64,000 bases of DNA. Origin: Terrirubrum flagellatum (lineage in GTDB: Bacteria; Pseudomonadota; Alphaproteobacteria; Rhizobiales; Beijerinckiaceae). The stretch spans positions 3,348,001-3,412,000 of the forward strand of contig NZ_CP091851.1 of the NCBI RefSeq assembly GCF_022059845.1, in the 5' to 3' direction. The number at the start of each line of letters is the position of its first letter. Within the stretch, counting starts at the first letter, position 1. Under the pieces are notes generated by a model. The model searched no databases. It was not told where the DNA came from and saw nothing but the letters and a program-made list of their open reading frames with translations. Shown here piece by piece: positions 26,430-36,225 of the stretch. The position numbers were made by a program, and so were the translations under genes.

Positions 26430-27593
26430 ATCGAACGTCGAGGAATAGATGGTGGAGTCGACAAGAATCTTTGAATCGACAGTCTTGATGTCGCGCAGAC
26501 CGCACAGCGCCATGGTGACGTCGAGCTCCTTGCGGATGATGTCGAGCGCTGCGGTGACGCCCGCCTCGCCCATGGCGCCAAGCCCGTAGAGAAACGCGCG
26601 CCCGATCAGCACGCCTTTCGCGCCGAGCGCGACCGCCTTGATGACGTCCTGACCGGAGCGAATGCCGCCGTCCATCCAGACTTCGATGCGATCGCCGACC
26701 GCGCGCGCGATCGTCGGCAGCGCCGAGATCGCGGACACTGCGCCGTCGAGCTGCCGCCCGCCATGGTTGGAGACGATCAGCGCATCGGCGCCGCTCTGCG
26801 CCGCCTTCTCCGCGTCTTCAGGATCGAGAATGCCTTTGAGGATCAGCTTGCCGCCCCAGCGATCCTTGATGCGTTTGACGTCGTCCCAGCTCAGGCTCGG
26901 ATCGAACTGCTCCGCGGTCCATGACGACAGCGAGCTCAGATCGCTGACGCCCTTGGCGTGGCCGGCGATGTTGCGGAAGGTGCGGCGTTGCGTGCCAAGC
27001 ATGCCGAGACACCAGCGCGGCTTGGTCGCGAGATTGATGAGATTCGCGATCGTCGGCTTCGGCGGCGTGCTGAGACCATTCTTCAGGTCCTTGTTGCGCT
27101 GGCCGAGAATCTGAAGATCGAGAGTCAGCATCAGCGCCGAGCAACCCGCCGCCTTGGCGCGATCGATCAGGCGGTCGATGAAGTCGCGATCCTTCATCAC
27201 GTAGAGCTGGAACCAGAACGGCTTGTCCGTGTGTTCGGCGATGTCTTCGATCGAGCAGATGCTCATGGTCGAGAGCGTGAAGGGCACGCCAGCCCGCGCC
27301 GCGGCGCGCGCTGCGAGAATCTCGCCGTCCGCGTGCTGCATGCCGGTGAGGCCCGTAGGCGCGAGCGCGACAGGCATGCTCACGGGAATGCCGGCCATCG
27401 TGCTCGCGAGCGTCCGGTTGGTCATGTCGACGGCGACGCGCTGGCGCAGCTTGATGCGCTCGAAGTCGGCGGTGTTGGCGCGGTAGGTGCCTTCGGTCCA
27501 GGCGCCGGAGTCGGCGTAGTCGTAGAACATCCGGGGCACGCGCCGCTTCGCCAGCAGACGCAAATCCTCGATGCAGGTCATCACGGGGGGCAT
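26418..27593 (-). CDS. FMN-dependent alpha-hydroxy-acid dehydrogenase (LldD/mandelate dehydrogenase family)
   Basis: A 391-residue TIM-barrel flavoenzyme oxidising an (S)-2-hydroxy acid to the 2-oxo acid. The family active site SNHGGRQLDG carries the base His and substrate Arg; DGGIRSGQDV and GRAFLYGL bind the FMN phosphate; MFYDYADSGA is the N-terminal signature. The length agrees with L-lactate dehydrogenase (LldD), but glycolate, mandelate or lactate cannot be told apart. A second ATG four codons in is an alternative start. Confidence 0.9.
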   Translation of the reverse strand: MPPVMTCIEDLRLLAKRRVPRMFYDYADSGAWTEGTYRANTADFERIKLRQRVAVDMTNRTLASTMAGIPVSMPVALAPTGLTGMQHADGEILAARAAARAGVPFTLSTMSICSIEDIAEHTDKPFWFQLYVMKDRDFIDRLIDRAKAAGCSALMLTLDLQILGQRNKDLKNGLSTPPKPTIANLINLATKPRWCLGMLGTQRRTFRNIAGHAKGVSDLSSLSSWTAEQFDPSLSWDDVKRIKDRWGGKLILKGILDPEDAEKAAQSGADALIVSNHGGRQLDGAVSAISALPTIARAVGDRIEVWMDGGIRSGQDVIKAVALGAKGVLIGRAFLYGLGAMGEAGVTAALDIIRKELDVTMALCGLRDIKTVDSKILVDSTIYSSTFDRAN

Positions 27594-27723
27594 TTCAGCG
27601 CTTTCGAACGATCATGCGGCGGCGAAACCAGCCAGGCCGCCATGACCGGTCGATTAGCCCAAGCGACGGGGCGAGTCATCACAGGCGGCGTCCGCCTCCC
27701 CTGCGCGCGCGGCGGGTCTCGCC

Positions 27724-28398
27724 TCAGCTCGCGATCGTCCTGGCCTGCTGCAGCGAGGCAATCAGGTCGCTGAAGCGCTCGCCCTGCACCGCGACATGCT
27801 CGCGGGCGGCCTTCTCCGCCTGCGCGCCATCGAAAGCGGCGATGGCGTCGGCGATCATCCGGTGTTCGGCGAGAGAGGTCGCCATCCGCTGGCGGACCCT
27901 GAGCTGTAGCCGGCGATAAGGCTTCAGCCGGCGATGCAGCGCCACGCACTGCTCGATCAGGAAGCCGTGATGGCTGGCGGCATAGAGCGCGTGGTGAAAG
28001 CGCTCGTTCTGATAGTAATAGGCGTCCGCATCGCCCGAGGCGGCGGCTTCCGCGCAGGCCTCAAGGGCCTCGCGGATATTGGCGAGATCGGCGTCGTCAT
28101 GGCGGCGGGCGGCGAGCCGGACCGCCATTCCCTCCAGCTCCGCCATGACATCGAACATCTCGACCAGCTTGTTCGGCGCGACGATCGCCACGGTGGCGCC
28201 GCGCCGCGGCTGGCTCGCCACCAGTCCGGCGGCCGTCAATTGCATCAGGGCCTCGCGGATCGGCGTGCGGGACACGCCGAAGCGGGCCGCGAGAGACGCC
28301 TCGTCGAGCCGCGCGCCCGGCGGCAAACCGCCGGTCAGAATCTCGTCCTCCAGCGCATCGCGCAGCCGCGAGCTGACATTGAAGGAAGCATCGTCCAC
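27724..28398 (-). CDS. matR: GntR/FCD family regulator, MatR-like (malonate operon)
   Basis: A 224-residue GntR regulator. The winged helix has LRDALEDEILTGGLPPGARLDEASLAARFGVSRTPIREAL (in parts: DEASLAARFGVSRTPIREAL), followed by an FCD ligand domain with the metal-type pattern FHHALYAASHH and LAEHRMIADAI. The GTG at 28398 is chosen because an AAGGA site lies just upstream; longer frames run into the divergent TRAP leader. Its palindromic operator overlaps that ribosome site, so autorepression is expected. The MatR assignment rests on the divergent malonate genes and the operator. Confidence 0.85.
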   Translation of the reverse strand: MDDASFNVSSRLRDALEDEILTGGLPPGARLDEASLAARFGVSRTPIREALMQLTAAGLVASQPRRGATVAIVAPNKLVEMFDVMAELEGMAVRLAARRHDDADLANIREALEACAEAAASGDADAYYYQNERFHHALYAASHHGFLIEQCVALHRRLKPYRRLQLRVRQRMATSLAEHRMIADAIAAFDGAQAEKAAREHVAVQGERFSDLIASLQQARTIAS

Positions 28399-28410
28399 GA
28401 AATTCAATTC

Positions 28411-28422
28411 CTTGTATACAAG
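28411..28422. promoter_or_regulatory. MatR-type operator
   Basis: CTTGTATACAAG is a perfect 12-bp palindrome; with its flanks the minus strand reads TCTTGTATACAAGG, close to the site I recall for Rhizobium MatR (TCTTGTATACACGA). It is 12 bases before the matR start and 153 before the TRAP binding-protein gene. Confidence 0.75.
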
Positions 28423-28574
28423 ACGGTTTACATCGAGTGCAAAGTCGCCTAAATGGAATGGACGGTTCACAATGGACCATCCGGGGCGTTTGACAAGCCC
28501 CGACGAGAAGGTCGAACGGCCCCATCCAAAGGGAGGCGGCTCAAAGCCGTCCCCGCACAGCAGGGAGACGCCAA

Positions 28575-29594
28575 ATGAGTTTGTCACGCAGGCATGTATT
28601 GAGCGGCATCATTGCCGCTCCCGCCGTGTTCGGCCTTTCGCAGCAGGCGCGCGCCGCGACCACGCTGAAGATTTCGCACCAGTTCCCGGGCGGGACGATT
28701 GATCAGGGCGACTTCCGCGACCGCCTCTGCCGCATCTTCGCGCGCGAGGTCGAGAAGCGCACGAATGGCGACCTGAAATTCGAGATCTATGCGAATTCGT
28801 CGCTGATGAAGACGAACGCTCAGTTCTCCGCGCTGCGCAAAGGAGCGCTCGATCTCTCGCTCTATCCGCTCGCCTATGCCGGCGGCGAGGTCCACGCCTG
28901 CAACATCGGCCTGATGCCGTGCCTTGTGACCAGCTACGAGCATGGCGCGCAGTGGAAGAATGCGGCGGTCGGCAAGCAGCTTGCGAAGATCGTCGAGGAC
29001 AAGGGCGTCAAGATCATCTCGTGGGTATGGCAGGCGGGCGGCGTCGCCTCGCGCGCCAAACCGGTCGCAGCGCCTGAGGATGCGAAGGGCGTGAAGATCC
29101 GCGGCGGCAGCCGCGAGATGGATCTGATGTTCACGGCCGCCGGCGCGCAGGTTTCGACCATGCCGTCGAACGAAATCTATATCGGCATGCAGACCGGCGC
29201 GCTCGACGCGGCCGTCACCTCCTCGACGAGTCTCATCTCATTTCGTCTCGAAGAGCTGGCGAAGTCGCTCACCGCGGCGCGCAAAGGCTCGTTCTGGTTC
29301 ATGCTTGAACCGGTGCTGATGTCGAAATCGATCTTCGACTCGCTACCGCCCGCGCAGCAGAAGGCGATCCTCGAAGTCGGCGCCGAAATGGAGCCATGGG
29401 CGACGACCGAAGCGAAGAAGGACGACGAGGAAGTCGCCAAGGTCTACGCCGCGAAAGGCGCGCAGGTCGTCGACATGAGCGACGCGCAGCTCGATCAATG
29501 GAAGAAATTCGCCGAAGGCAGCGCCTGGAAGGATTTCGCCGCGAAATCGAGCGAAGCCGCCGATCTTCTGAAGCTCGCGCAGAGCGTGGCGTAA
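28575..29594 (+). CDS. TRAP transporter substrate-binding protein (DctP family), probable malonate binding
   Basis: A 339-residue periplasmic binding protein with a twin-arginine-like signal (LSRRHVLSGIIAAPAVFGL, cleavage near ARA at about residue 27). DctP landmarks are LKISHQFPGGT, an LRKGALDLSL block, and GVKIRGGSREMDLMF with the conserved carboxylate-binding Arg. GGGAG lies 10 bases before the ATG. Malonate is inferred from the following malonyl-CoA genes and the known MatPQM systems of Sinorhizobium. Confidence 0.9.
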   Translation: MSLSRRHVLSGIIAAPAVFGLSQQARAATTLKISHQFPGGTIDQGDFRDRLCRIFAREVEKRTNGDLKFEIYANSSLMKTNAQFSALRKGALDLSLYPLAYAGGEVHACNIGLMPCLVTSYEHGAQWKNAAVGKQLAKIVEDKGVKIISWVWQAGGVASRAKPVAAPEDAKGVKIRGGSREMDLMFTAAGAQVSTMPSNEIYIGMQTGALDAAVTSSTSLISFRLEELAKSLTAARKGSFWFMLEPVLMSKSIFDSLPPAQQKAILEVGAEMEPWATTEAKKDDEEVAKVYAAKGAQVVDMSDAQLDQWKKFAEGSAWKDFAAKSSEAADLLKLAQSVA

Positions 29595-29595
29595 C

Positions 29596-31554
29596 ATGGC
29601 GTCCGGCGTCCAGCATGACGCGATCCTCGCCGCCGACGCTCCGTCGGCGGCGCCATCCGCATCGGGCGCAGCCGCCCTTTTCGAAAAGATCAACGAATTC
29701 GTTTTCAAGCTTTCGGCGGTCGCCGTGGTGGCCGCCGGATTCGTGCTGACCTTTGGCGTCATCACCAGCCATATTCTGAAGCGCGGCATCGCCTGGCAGG
29801 ACGAGGTGACGATCTTCCTCGTCGCCGGCGCGGTGTTTCTCTCCGCCGCCGCGGTGCAGGCGCGGCGCGGCCATGTCGGCATCGATGTGCTCGATCACGC
29901 GCTGTCGCCGGCTGCGAACGACGTCAGACGCGCGATCGTCGATGCGGTCGTGTTCTGCTTCTGCGTGATCTTCGCGTGGAAATCCGCGGCGCTGCTCGGC
30001 GAAGCCTGGCACGAAGGTCAGACTTCGCAATCGGTGTGGGGTCCGCCGCTGTGGATTCCCTACACGCTGCTCACAGTCGGCATGATTTTGCTCGCGGTCC
30101 AGACCGGTTTCCAGGTCGGCCAGCGCTCGATGCTGACATTCGCCGCCGCGCTCGCCATTGCGCTTGTCATCCTCGTCTGGAACCGACCACCGACGGCGCT
30201 GGTGACCGGCATCCCGCAATGGCTTGTTGGAATCGCCTACTGCGTCGTCACGCTGCTGATGATGTTCTCGGGCATGCCGATCGCGTTCGCGCTCGGCGTC
30301 GTTGCGCTCGTCTTCATGCTGCTGTTCATGCCGCGCGCCTCGGTCGATACGATCGCGCAGAATTTTTACGAGGAGCTCGCGAACGTCATCATCCTCGCCA
30401 TTCCGCTGTTCATTCTGAAAGGCGCGGCAATCGGGCGTTCCGACGCGGGCAAGGATCTCTATTCGGCTCTGCACGCCTGGCTGCACAAGATCCCCGGTGG
30501 TCTCGGCGTCGCCAACACCATCGCCTGCGGCCTGTTCGCCGCGATGGCGGGATCATCGCCAGCCACCTGCTCAGCCATCGGTTCGGCTGGCATTCCGGAG
30601 ATGCGGGCGCGCGGCTATTCCGGCGGCTTCGCGGCCGGCATCATCGCGGCCGGCGGCACGCTCGGCATCCTGCTGCCGCCGTCGGTGACGATGCTGCTCT
30701 ATGCAGTGGCGGCCGAAGTCTCGCTCGGCAAACTGTTCCTCGCCGGCATCGGCCCGGGCCTCCTGCTGATCACGCTCTTCGCCGGCTATTCCGTGCTGCG
30801 TTATCGCAAGGAGCGGCGCATGGCCGAGGTTGCAGCCGCTGAGGCCGGCGCGCGCTCGGCGCTGCTGGCCGAAGAGCATTTCGCGCTGCGGCAGAAGATC
30901 AACATGATCGCCTGGGTCGCGCCCTTCGTGACCATCCTCGCGGGCGTCATGGTCGTGCTCTACGCCGGCTGGGCGACGCCGTCGGAGACGGCGGGCGTCG
31001 GCGCGATTCTGGCGCTCTCGGTGATCGGCGCGATGTACGGCATCTGGCGTCCGGCGCGCATCATGCCGATCCTCACGGGCACGCTGCGCGAATCCACCAT
31101 GCTGCTGATGATCATCGGCATGTCGCTGCTCTATTCCTATGTGATGAGCTATCTCCACATCAGCCAGGCGACAGCGGCGTGGATCACGGGACTGCATCTG
31201 TCGAAATGGCTGCTGCTGGCGGCGATCCTGCTGTTCGTGATTGTGCTCGGCTTCTTCCTGCCGCCGGTCTCGATCATCCTGATGACGGCGCCGATCGTGC
31301 TGCCGCCCCTGAAGGCGGCGGGCTTCGACCTCATCTGGTTCGGAGTCGTGATGACGATCGTCATGGAGATGGGGTTGATCCATCCGCCTGTCGGCCTCAA
31401 TATCTTCGTGATCAAGAACATCGCGCCGGACATTCCCTTGTCCGACATCATCTGGGGCACGCTGCCCTTCGTGCTGCTGATGTTCCTTGCGGTGCTGCTC
31501 TGCTGCCTGTTTCCGGGGATCGCGACATGGCTTCCTGCGGTGATCATGGGATGA
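29596..31554 (+). CDS. fused TRAP transporter small-large permease (DctQM)
   Basis: A 652-residue membrane protein. The DctQ part (about residues 25-180, four helices) contains AWQDEVTIFLVAGAVFLSAA. The DctM part (about 205-645, around 12 helices) contains SGMPIAFALGVVALVFML, GSSPATCSAIGSAGIPEM and GILLPPSVTMLLYAV. The fusion removes the separate dctQ gene. The start is two bases after the binding-protein stop. Confidence 0.9.
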   Translation: MASGVQHDAILAADAPSAAPSASGAAALFEKINEFVFKLSAVAVVAAGFVLTFGVITSHILKRGIAWQDEVTIFLVAGAVFLSAAAVQARRGHVGIDVLDHALSPAANDVRRAIVDAVVFCFCVIFAWKSAALLGEAWHEGQTSQSVWGPPLWIPYTLLTVGMILLAVQTGFQVGQRSMLTFAAALAIALVILVWNRPPTALVTGIPQWLVGIAYCVVTLLMMFSGMPIAFALGVVALVFMLLFMPRASVDTIAQNFYEELANVIILAIPLFILKGAAIGRSDAGKDLYSALHAWLHKIPGGLGVANTIACGLFAAMAGSSPATCSAIGSAGIPEMRARGYSGGFAAGIIAAGGTLGILLPPSVTMLLYAVAAEVSLGKLFLAGIGPGLLLITLFAGYSVLRYRKERRMAEVAAAEAGARSALLAEEHFALRQKINMIAWVAPFVTILAGVMVVLYAGWATPSETAGVGAILALSVIGAMYGIWRPARIMPILTGTLRESTMLLMIIGMSLLYSYVMSYLHISQATAAWITGLHLSKWLLLAAILLFVIVLGFFLPPVSIILMTAPIVLPPLKAAGFDLIWFGVVMTIVMEMGLIHPPVGLNIFVIKNIAPDIPLSDIIWGTLPFVLLMFLAVLLCCLFPGIATWLPAVIMG

Positions 31555-31558
31555 CTTC

Positions 31559-32929
31559 ATGAGCTCGTCTTTCTTCACCGAGCTCATCACGACGATCAGC
31601 GATCGCGGCCGCTCGCTGCTGCCGCGGCAATGGATCGCAGGCAATGGCGGCGCGCCCGATCTCGCCGCGCTCTGTCTGGCGCTCATCTCAGGCCGCGGCG
31701 AAGCCTCCGGCGTCGCCATCGCGCGCGAAATCCTCTCGCGCTGGGACAAGCTCGACGGCGAAGGGCGCAAGGCGTTCCTGCTGCGCCTTGCCGAGGATTT
31801 CGGACCCGACGTGAACCAGCTTGAAGCCGCCATCGCCGCATGGCGCGATCATCCCGGACAGGCGGCGCTCGCCAACATCCACGCGGCGGCCGAAGCGAAG
31901 CGGCAGGAGGTGATCCGCCGCCTCAACCAGGCGCCAGGCGGCACCCGCAAGCTGGTGCAGATGCGCGAGGAATTGTTCGCGCATCAGGACGCGCATCCCG
32001 TTCTGAATGTCCTCGACAAGGATTTCGTCCACTTGTTCTCCTCCTGGTTCAATCGCGGATTCCTCGTCCTCCGCCGCATCGACTGGTCGAGTTCGGCGGC
32101 GCTTCTGGAAAAGATTATCCGCTACGAGGCGGTGCATGCCATCGGCGACTGGGAAGAGCTGCGCCGCCGCATCGAGCCGGAAGATCGCAGGCTGTTCGCT
32201 TTCTTCCATCCCCAGATGATCGATGAGCCGCTGATCTTCGTCGAGGTCGCGCTGACGCGCGCGATTCCCGAAGCGATCGCACCCGTTCTTGCTGCCGACC
32301 GCACGCTGGTGCGCGCGTCCGAAGCCACGACCGCCGTGTTCTATTCGATCTCGAACTGCCAGGAGGGACTGCGCGGCGTCTCCTTCGGCAATTTCCTGAT
32401 CAAGCAGGTGGTCGAGGATCTGCGGCGCGAGCTGCCGAACCTGACGACTTTCGTCACGCTCTCGCCCGCGCCCTCCTTCGCCGGCTGGCTGAAGAAACAG
32501 CGCGCCGGCGCGCCTGATCATCTCTCAACAAGCGATCAACAGACGCTTGCGCTGCTCGACGATGCAGATTGGTCAACGGACGCGGAAAAGACGGCGACGC
32601 TGAAACCCGTGATCGAGCGCGCCGCCGCGGCCTATTTCATTCGCGCGAAAACGCCGCGCGACCGACCGATCGATCCCGTCGCGCGCTTCCATCTCGGCAA
32701 TGGCGCGCGCCTCGAAAGGCTCGACATGCTGGGCGACCGCTCTCCGAAAGGCATCAAGCAATCGCACGGGCTGATGGTGAACTATCTCTACGATCTCAAA
32801 CAGATCGAGGCGAACCACGAGGCCTATGCGGAAAAGGGCGAAGTGATCGCCTCGCGTGAGGTTCGCCGGCATCTGCGCGGCGAGTCGCGGCCTGCGGAAG
32901 CGCAGCCGGCGACGGCTGCGCGACAATAG
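31559..32929 (+). CDS. matA: malonyl-CoA decarboxylase
   Basis: A 456-residue enzyme decarboxylating malonyl-CoA to acetyl-CoA; the length matches Rhizobium MatA. The N-terminal helical domain (to about residue 150) ends with the conserved FLVLRRIDWSSS. The C-terminal GNAT-like catalytic domain holds YEAVHAIGDWEELRRRI, FFHPQMIDEPLIFVEVAL, the catalytic Ser in TTAVFYSISNCQEGLRGVSFGNFLIK (in parts: FYSISNCQEGLRG), and a following FVTLSPAPSFAGWL. It begins four bases after the TRAP permease. Confidence 0.93.
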   Translation: MSSSFFTELITTISDRGRSLLPRQWIAGNGGAPDLAALCLALISGRGEASGVAIAREILSRWDKLDGEGRKAFLLRLAEDFGPDVNQLEAAIAAWRDHPGQAALANIHAAAEAKRQEVIRRLNQAPGGTRKLVQMREELFAHQDAHPVLNVLDKDFVHLFSSWFNRGFLVLRRIDWSSSAALLEKIIRYEAVHAIGDWEELRRRIEPEDRRLFAFFHPQMIDEPLIFVEVALTRAIPEAIAPVLAADRTLVRASEATTAVFYSISNCQEGLRGVSFGNFLIKQVVEDLRRELPNLTTFVTLSPAPSFAGWLKKQRAGAPDHLSTSDQQTLALLDDADWSTDAEKTATLKPVIERAAAAYFIRAKTPRDRPIDPVARFHLGNGARLERLDMLGDRSPKGIKQSHGLMVNYLYDLKQIEANHEAYAEKGEVIASREVRRHLRGESRPAEAQPATAARQ

Positions 32930-32951
32930 TCATTCATCAAGGCTGACGTTC

Positions 32952-34487
32952 ATGTCCGAGAATCTCTACGCCGCGCTCGTCGCGGCCTGCCGCGATCCCG
33001 ACCACCCCCTGATCGAGAAGCTCGACGGCAAGACCATCTCCTATCGCGACGCATTCGCGCTGGCCGGCCAGCTTGCCAACGCGCTTGTCGCGCGCGGCGC
33101 ACAGCCCGGCGATCGCGTCGCCGTGCAGGTGGAGAAATCGGTCGAGGCGCTGATCCTCTATCTCGCCTGCCTGCGCGCCGGCGCCGTCTATCTCCCGCTC
33201 AATATCGCCTACACGCTGGCGGAGCTCGAATATTTCATAGGCGATGCGGAGCCGCGCATCGTCGTGTGCGATCCCTCACGCCTCGCCGACATCGAACCTC
33301 TGGCGAAGAAACTCGGCGTCGTCGCTGTGGAGACGCTCGGCGCCGACGGCAAGGGCTCGCTCACAATGCTCGCCTCGACGCAGTCCGCTGACTTCGCAAC
33401 TGTCGATCGCAAGGCCGATGATCTCGCCGCGATCCTCTACACCTCAGGCACCACAGGCCGCTCGAAGGGCGCGATGCTCTCCCATCGCAATCTCCAGTCG
33501 AACGCCGAGACGCTGAAGGAATTCTGGCGCTTCACCGAAAAGGACGTGCTGCTGCACGCGCTGCCGATCTTCCACACGCATGGCCTCTTCGTCGCGACTA
33601 ATGTCGTGCTGACGTCCGGGGCGTCGATGATCTTCCTGCCGAAGTTCGATCCTGAAGCGATCCGCACGCGCCTGCCGCGCGCCACCGCCATGATGGGCGT
33701 GCCAACCTTCTATACGCGCCTGCTGCAGGAGCCGTGGCTGAACAGGGACGCGACCGCACACATGCGGCTGTTCATTTCGGGTTCGGCGCCGCTGCTCGCC
33801 GACACCCATCGCGAATGGCAGGCGCGCACCGGACATGCCGTGCTCGAGCGCTACGGCATGACCGAGACGAACATGATCACGTCGAACCCCTATGACGGCG
33901 AGCGCGTTCCCGGCGCGGTGGGCATGCCCCTCCCCGGCGTCTCCGTGCGCATCGCCAACCCTGAAACCGGCGCGCTGCTGCCGGTCGATGAGGTCGGCAT
34001 GATCGAAGTAAAAGGTCCGAACGTCTTCGGCGGCTACTGGCGCATGCCGGAGAAGACGAAAAGCGAATTTCGCGATGACGGCTACTTCATCACAGGCGAT
34101 CTCGGAAAGATCGACGCGAAGGGCTATGTCTCGATCGTCGGCCGCGGCAAGGACCTCGTCATCACCGGCGGCTACAATGTCTATCCCAAGGAAGTCGAGG
34201 CGGAAATCGACGCGCTCGACGGCGTCTATGAAAGCGCCGTGATCGGCGCGCCGCATCCCGACTTCGGCGAAGGCGTCACCGCCGTCATCGTGCAGAAGAA
34301 AGGCGGCGCGCTCGACGAACGCGCAGTTTTGAAGGCGCTCGACGGGCGCCTCGCGAAATTCAAACTGCCGAAGCGCGTGTTCTTCGTGGCGGACCTGCCG
34401 CGCAACACCATGGGCAAGGTGCTGAAGAACGAACTCCGCAAGCAATATGCTGATATCTATGCCGCGAAGAAGCCGCTGAGCGCGTGA
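32952..34487 (+). CDS. matB: malonyl-CoA synthetase
   Basis: A 511-residue ANL-superfamily ligase forming malonyl-CoA from malonate, ATP and CoA. The P-loop YTSGTTGRSKG is at 163-173. Other motifs are YGMTETNM, GYFITGDLGK, GRGKDLVITGGYNVYPKEVE and the C-terminal catalytic Lys in PRNTMGKVLKNELR. The ATG at 32952 follows the decarboxylase stop by 22 bases; an earlier in-frame start overlapping it was rejected. With the decarboxylase it turns malonate into acetyl-CoA. Confidence 0.94.
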   Translation: MSENLYAALVAACRDPDHPLIEKLDGKTISYRDAFALAGQLANALVARGAQPGDRVAVQVEKSVEALILYLACLRAGAVYLPLNIAYTLAELEYFIGDAEPRIVVCDPSRLADIEPLAKKLGVVAVETLGADGKGSLTMLASTQSADFATVDRKADDLAAILYTSGTTGRSKGAMLSHRNLQSNAETLKEFWRFTEKDVLLHALPIFHTHGLFVATNVVLTSGASMIFLPKFDPEAIRTRLPRATAMMGVPTFYTRLLQEPWLNRDATAHMRLFISGSAPLLADTHREWQARTGHAVLERYGMTETNMITSNPYDGERVPGAVGMPLPGVSVRIANPETGALLPVDEVGMIEVKGPNVFGGYWRMPEKTKSEFRDDGYFITGDLGKIDAKGYVSIVGRGKDLVITGGYNVYPKEVEAEIDALDGVYESAVIGAPHPDFGEGVTAVIVQKKGGALDERAVLKALDGRLAKFKLPKRVFFVADLPRNTMGKVLKNELRKQYADIYAAKKPLSA

Positions 34488-34573
34488 GCGAAGGCGGCTC
34501 GCGCCGCAGCGCTCTTTGACAATCCGCGCTCTGCGGCGCACCCATGGCCGCGCAACAATTATCGGGGCGGCGA

Positions 34574-36205
34574 ATGGCGTATCCGAAAGCGGACTGCGTT
34601 CTGATCAATGGTCCTGTTTATCTCGGCTTGCAAGAAGGCTATGCGAGAGCCGTCGCGCTTTGGTCCGGCCGCGTGCTTGCGACCGGCCAGCCCTCGGACA
34701 TGGAGCCGCTGATCGGCCCGGCGACGCGCGTCATCGATCTGCGCGGCCGGCTCGCGACGCCGGGCTTCTATGAAGCCCATCTGCATCTTCTGCCGCTCGG
34801 TCTCACCATGGCGGAGCTCGACATCAGGCCGCGCTTCGTGCGCACGCTCGATGGCTTGCAGAACATGATCGGGGAGCGCGCGGCGAAAGCGAAGCCCGGC
34901 GAATGGATTCTCGCGCGCGGCTACGATCATTTCGAGCTCGACGTGAAACGCCACCCGCATCGCACGGAGCTCGACGCCGCAGCGCCGAACAATCCGGTCT
35001 ATATCGTGCGCGCTTGCGGCCATCTCTCGGTCGCGAATTCGATGGCGCTGCGGATCGCAGGCGTCGATGAAACAACGCTGGTTCCCGCCGGCGGCGCGAT
35101 CGAGCAGGTCAACGGCAAGCTCACCGGGCTGATGGCCGAAAATGGCCGCGACGCGGTCAAGAAGGCGCTGCCAAACCCGACCGATGAGGAACTCGTCGCA
35201 GCGATCGAGCGCGCCGGTCGCTATTGCAACAGCTTCGGCGTCACCAGCGTCATGGACGCGGCGGTCGGCATGCGTTCGGGCTATCGTGAGATCGCCGCCT
35301 ACCGCACGGCGCAGCGCGTCGGCCGGTTGCCGGTGCGGACCAATATGTGTCTGCTCGGCGGGCCGGGCGGCGTCGTTGACGATTGCTGGCGGGACGGACT
35401 CGTCACCGGCGTCGGCGATGACCGGCTCAGCGTCGGGCCCGTGAAAATCTTCACCGACGGCTCCGCCGGCGGCAGAACAGCAGCGATGAGCGCGCCCTAT
35501 CTCGGCGAACCCGAGACGAAAGGGATTTTCTGTCTCACCGACGCAGAAATGAACGCGCTGACGCTCGATTATCACGCGAAGGGCTATCAGCTCGCTGTGC
35601 ATGCGATCGGCGACGCGGCGATCGAGCAGACGCTCAACGCCATGGAGGCGGCGCTCAAGGCGCATCCCGATCCCACGCGCCGCCATCGCATCGAGCATTG
35701 CGGCTTCAATTCGCCGGCGCAGATCACGCGCATGGTCAGGCTCGGCGTCGAGCCGGCCCCGCAACCGGTTTTCATCCATGATTTCGGCGATCTCTATCGC
35801 GCCGTGCTTGGCGACGAGCGGCCCGAAACGAGCTATCCGATGCGCGACTGGATCAATGCGGGGTTGAAGCCTTCGGCGTCGTCCGATGCGCCGGTGTGCG
35901 ACGTCAACGTATTCACCAACATCTATGCGATGCTGACGCGCAAGACGTCGCGCGGAACCGTGATCGGCGCGAGCCAGAAGCTCGACATTCACGAAGCCAT
36001 CGCCGCCTACACGGATTTCGGCGCCTATCTCAACAAGGCCGAAGCGCAGCGCGGCCGCCTCATCCCCGGCATGGCGGCCGATGTCGCGGTCTTCTCACGC
36101 GATCTGACCGCCGCGACGCCGGAAGAGATTCTGCACGACTCACGCTGCGACCTGACGATCGTGAACGGCGAGATCGTCCATGACGCGGCTGGTGAGTTCG
36201 CGTGA
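34574..36205 (+). CDS. YtcJ-like metal-dependent amidohydrolase
   Basis: A 543-residue amidohydrolase of the YtcJ/amidohydrolase-3 group. Metal-binding features are the EAHLHLLP strand-1 HxH, LAVHAIGDAAIEQTLNAMEA, RIEHCGF and SSDAPVCDVN with the catalytic Asp. The C-terminal PGMAADVAVFSRDLTAATP is the usual small beta-sandwich. The ATG at 34574 (GGGG six bases upstream) is preferred to ATG 34544. It follows matB by 86 bases and might be read from the same mRNA. The substrate is unknown, perhaps an N-acylated or cyclic amide. Confidence 0.85.
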   Translation: MAYPKADCVLINGPVYLGLQEGYARAVALWSGRVLATGQPSDMEPLIGPATRVIDLRGRLATPGFYEAHLHLLPLGLTMAELDIRPRFVRTLDGLQNMIGERAAKAKPGEWILARGYDHFELDVKRHPHRTELDAAAPNNPVYIVRACGHLSVANSMALRIAGVDETTLVPAGGAIEQVNGKLTGLMAENGRDAVKKALPNPTDEELVAAIERAGRYCNSFGVTSVMDAAVGMRSGYREIAAYRTAQRVGRLPVRTNMCLLGGPGGVVDDCWRDGLVTGVGDDRLSVGPVKIFTDGSAGGRTAAMSAPYLGEPETKGIFCLTDAEMNALTLDYHAKGYQLAVHAIGDAAIEQTLNAMEAALKAHPDPTRRHRIEHCGFNSPAQITRMVRLGVEPAPQPVFIHDFGDLYRAVLGDERPETSYPMRDWINAGLKPSASSDAPVCDVNVFTNIYAMLTRKTSRGTVIGASQKLDIHEAIAAYTDFGAYLNKAEAQRGRLIPGMAADVAVFSRDLTAATPEEILHDSRCDLTIVNGEIVHDAAGEFA

Positions 36206-36225
36206 CAACGCGCGGGAAGCGCGCT

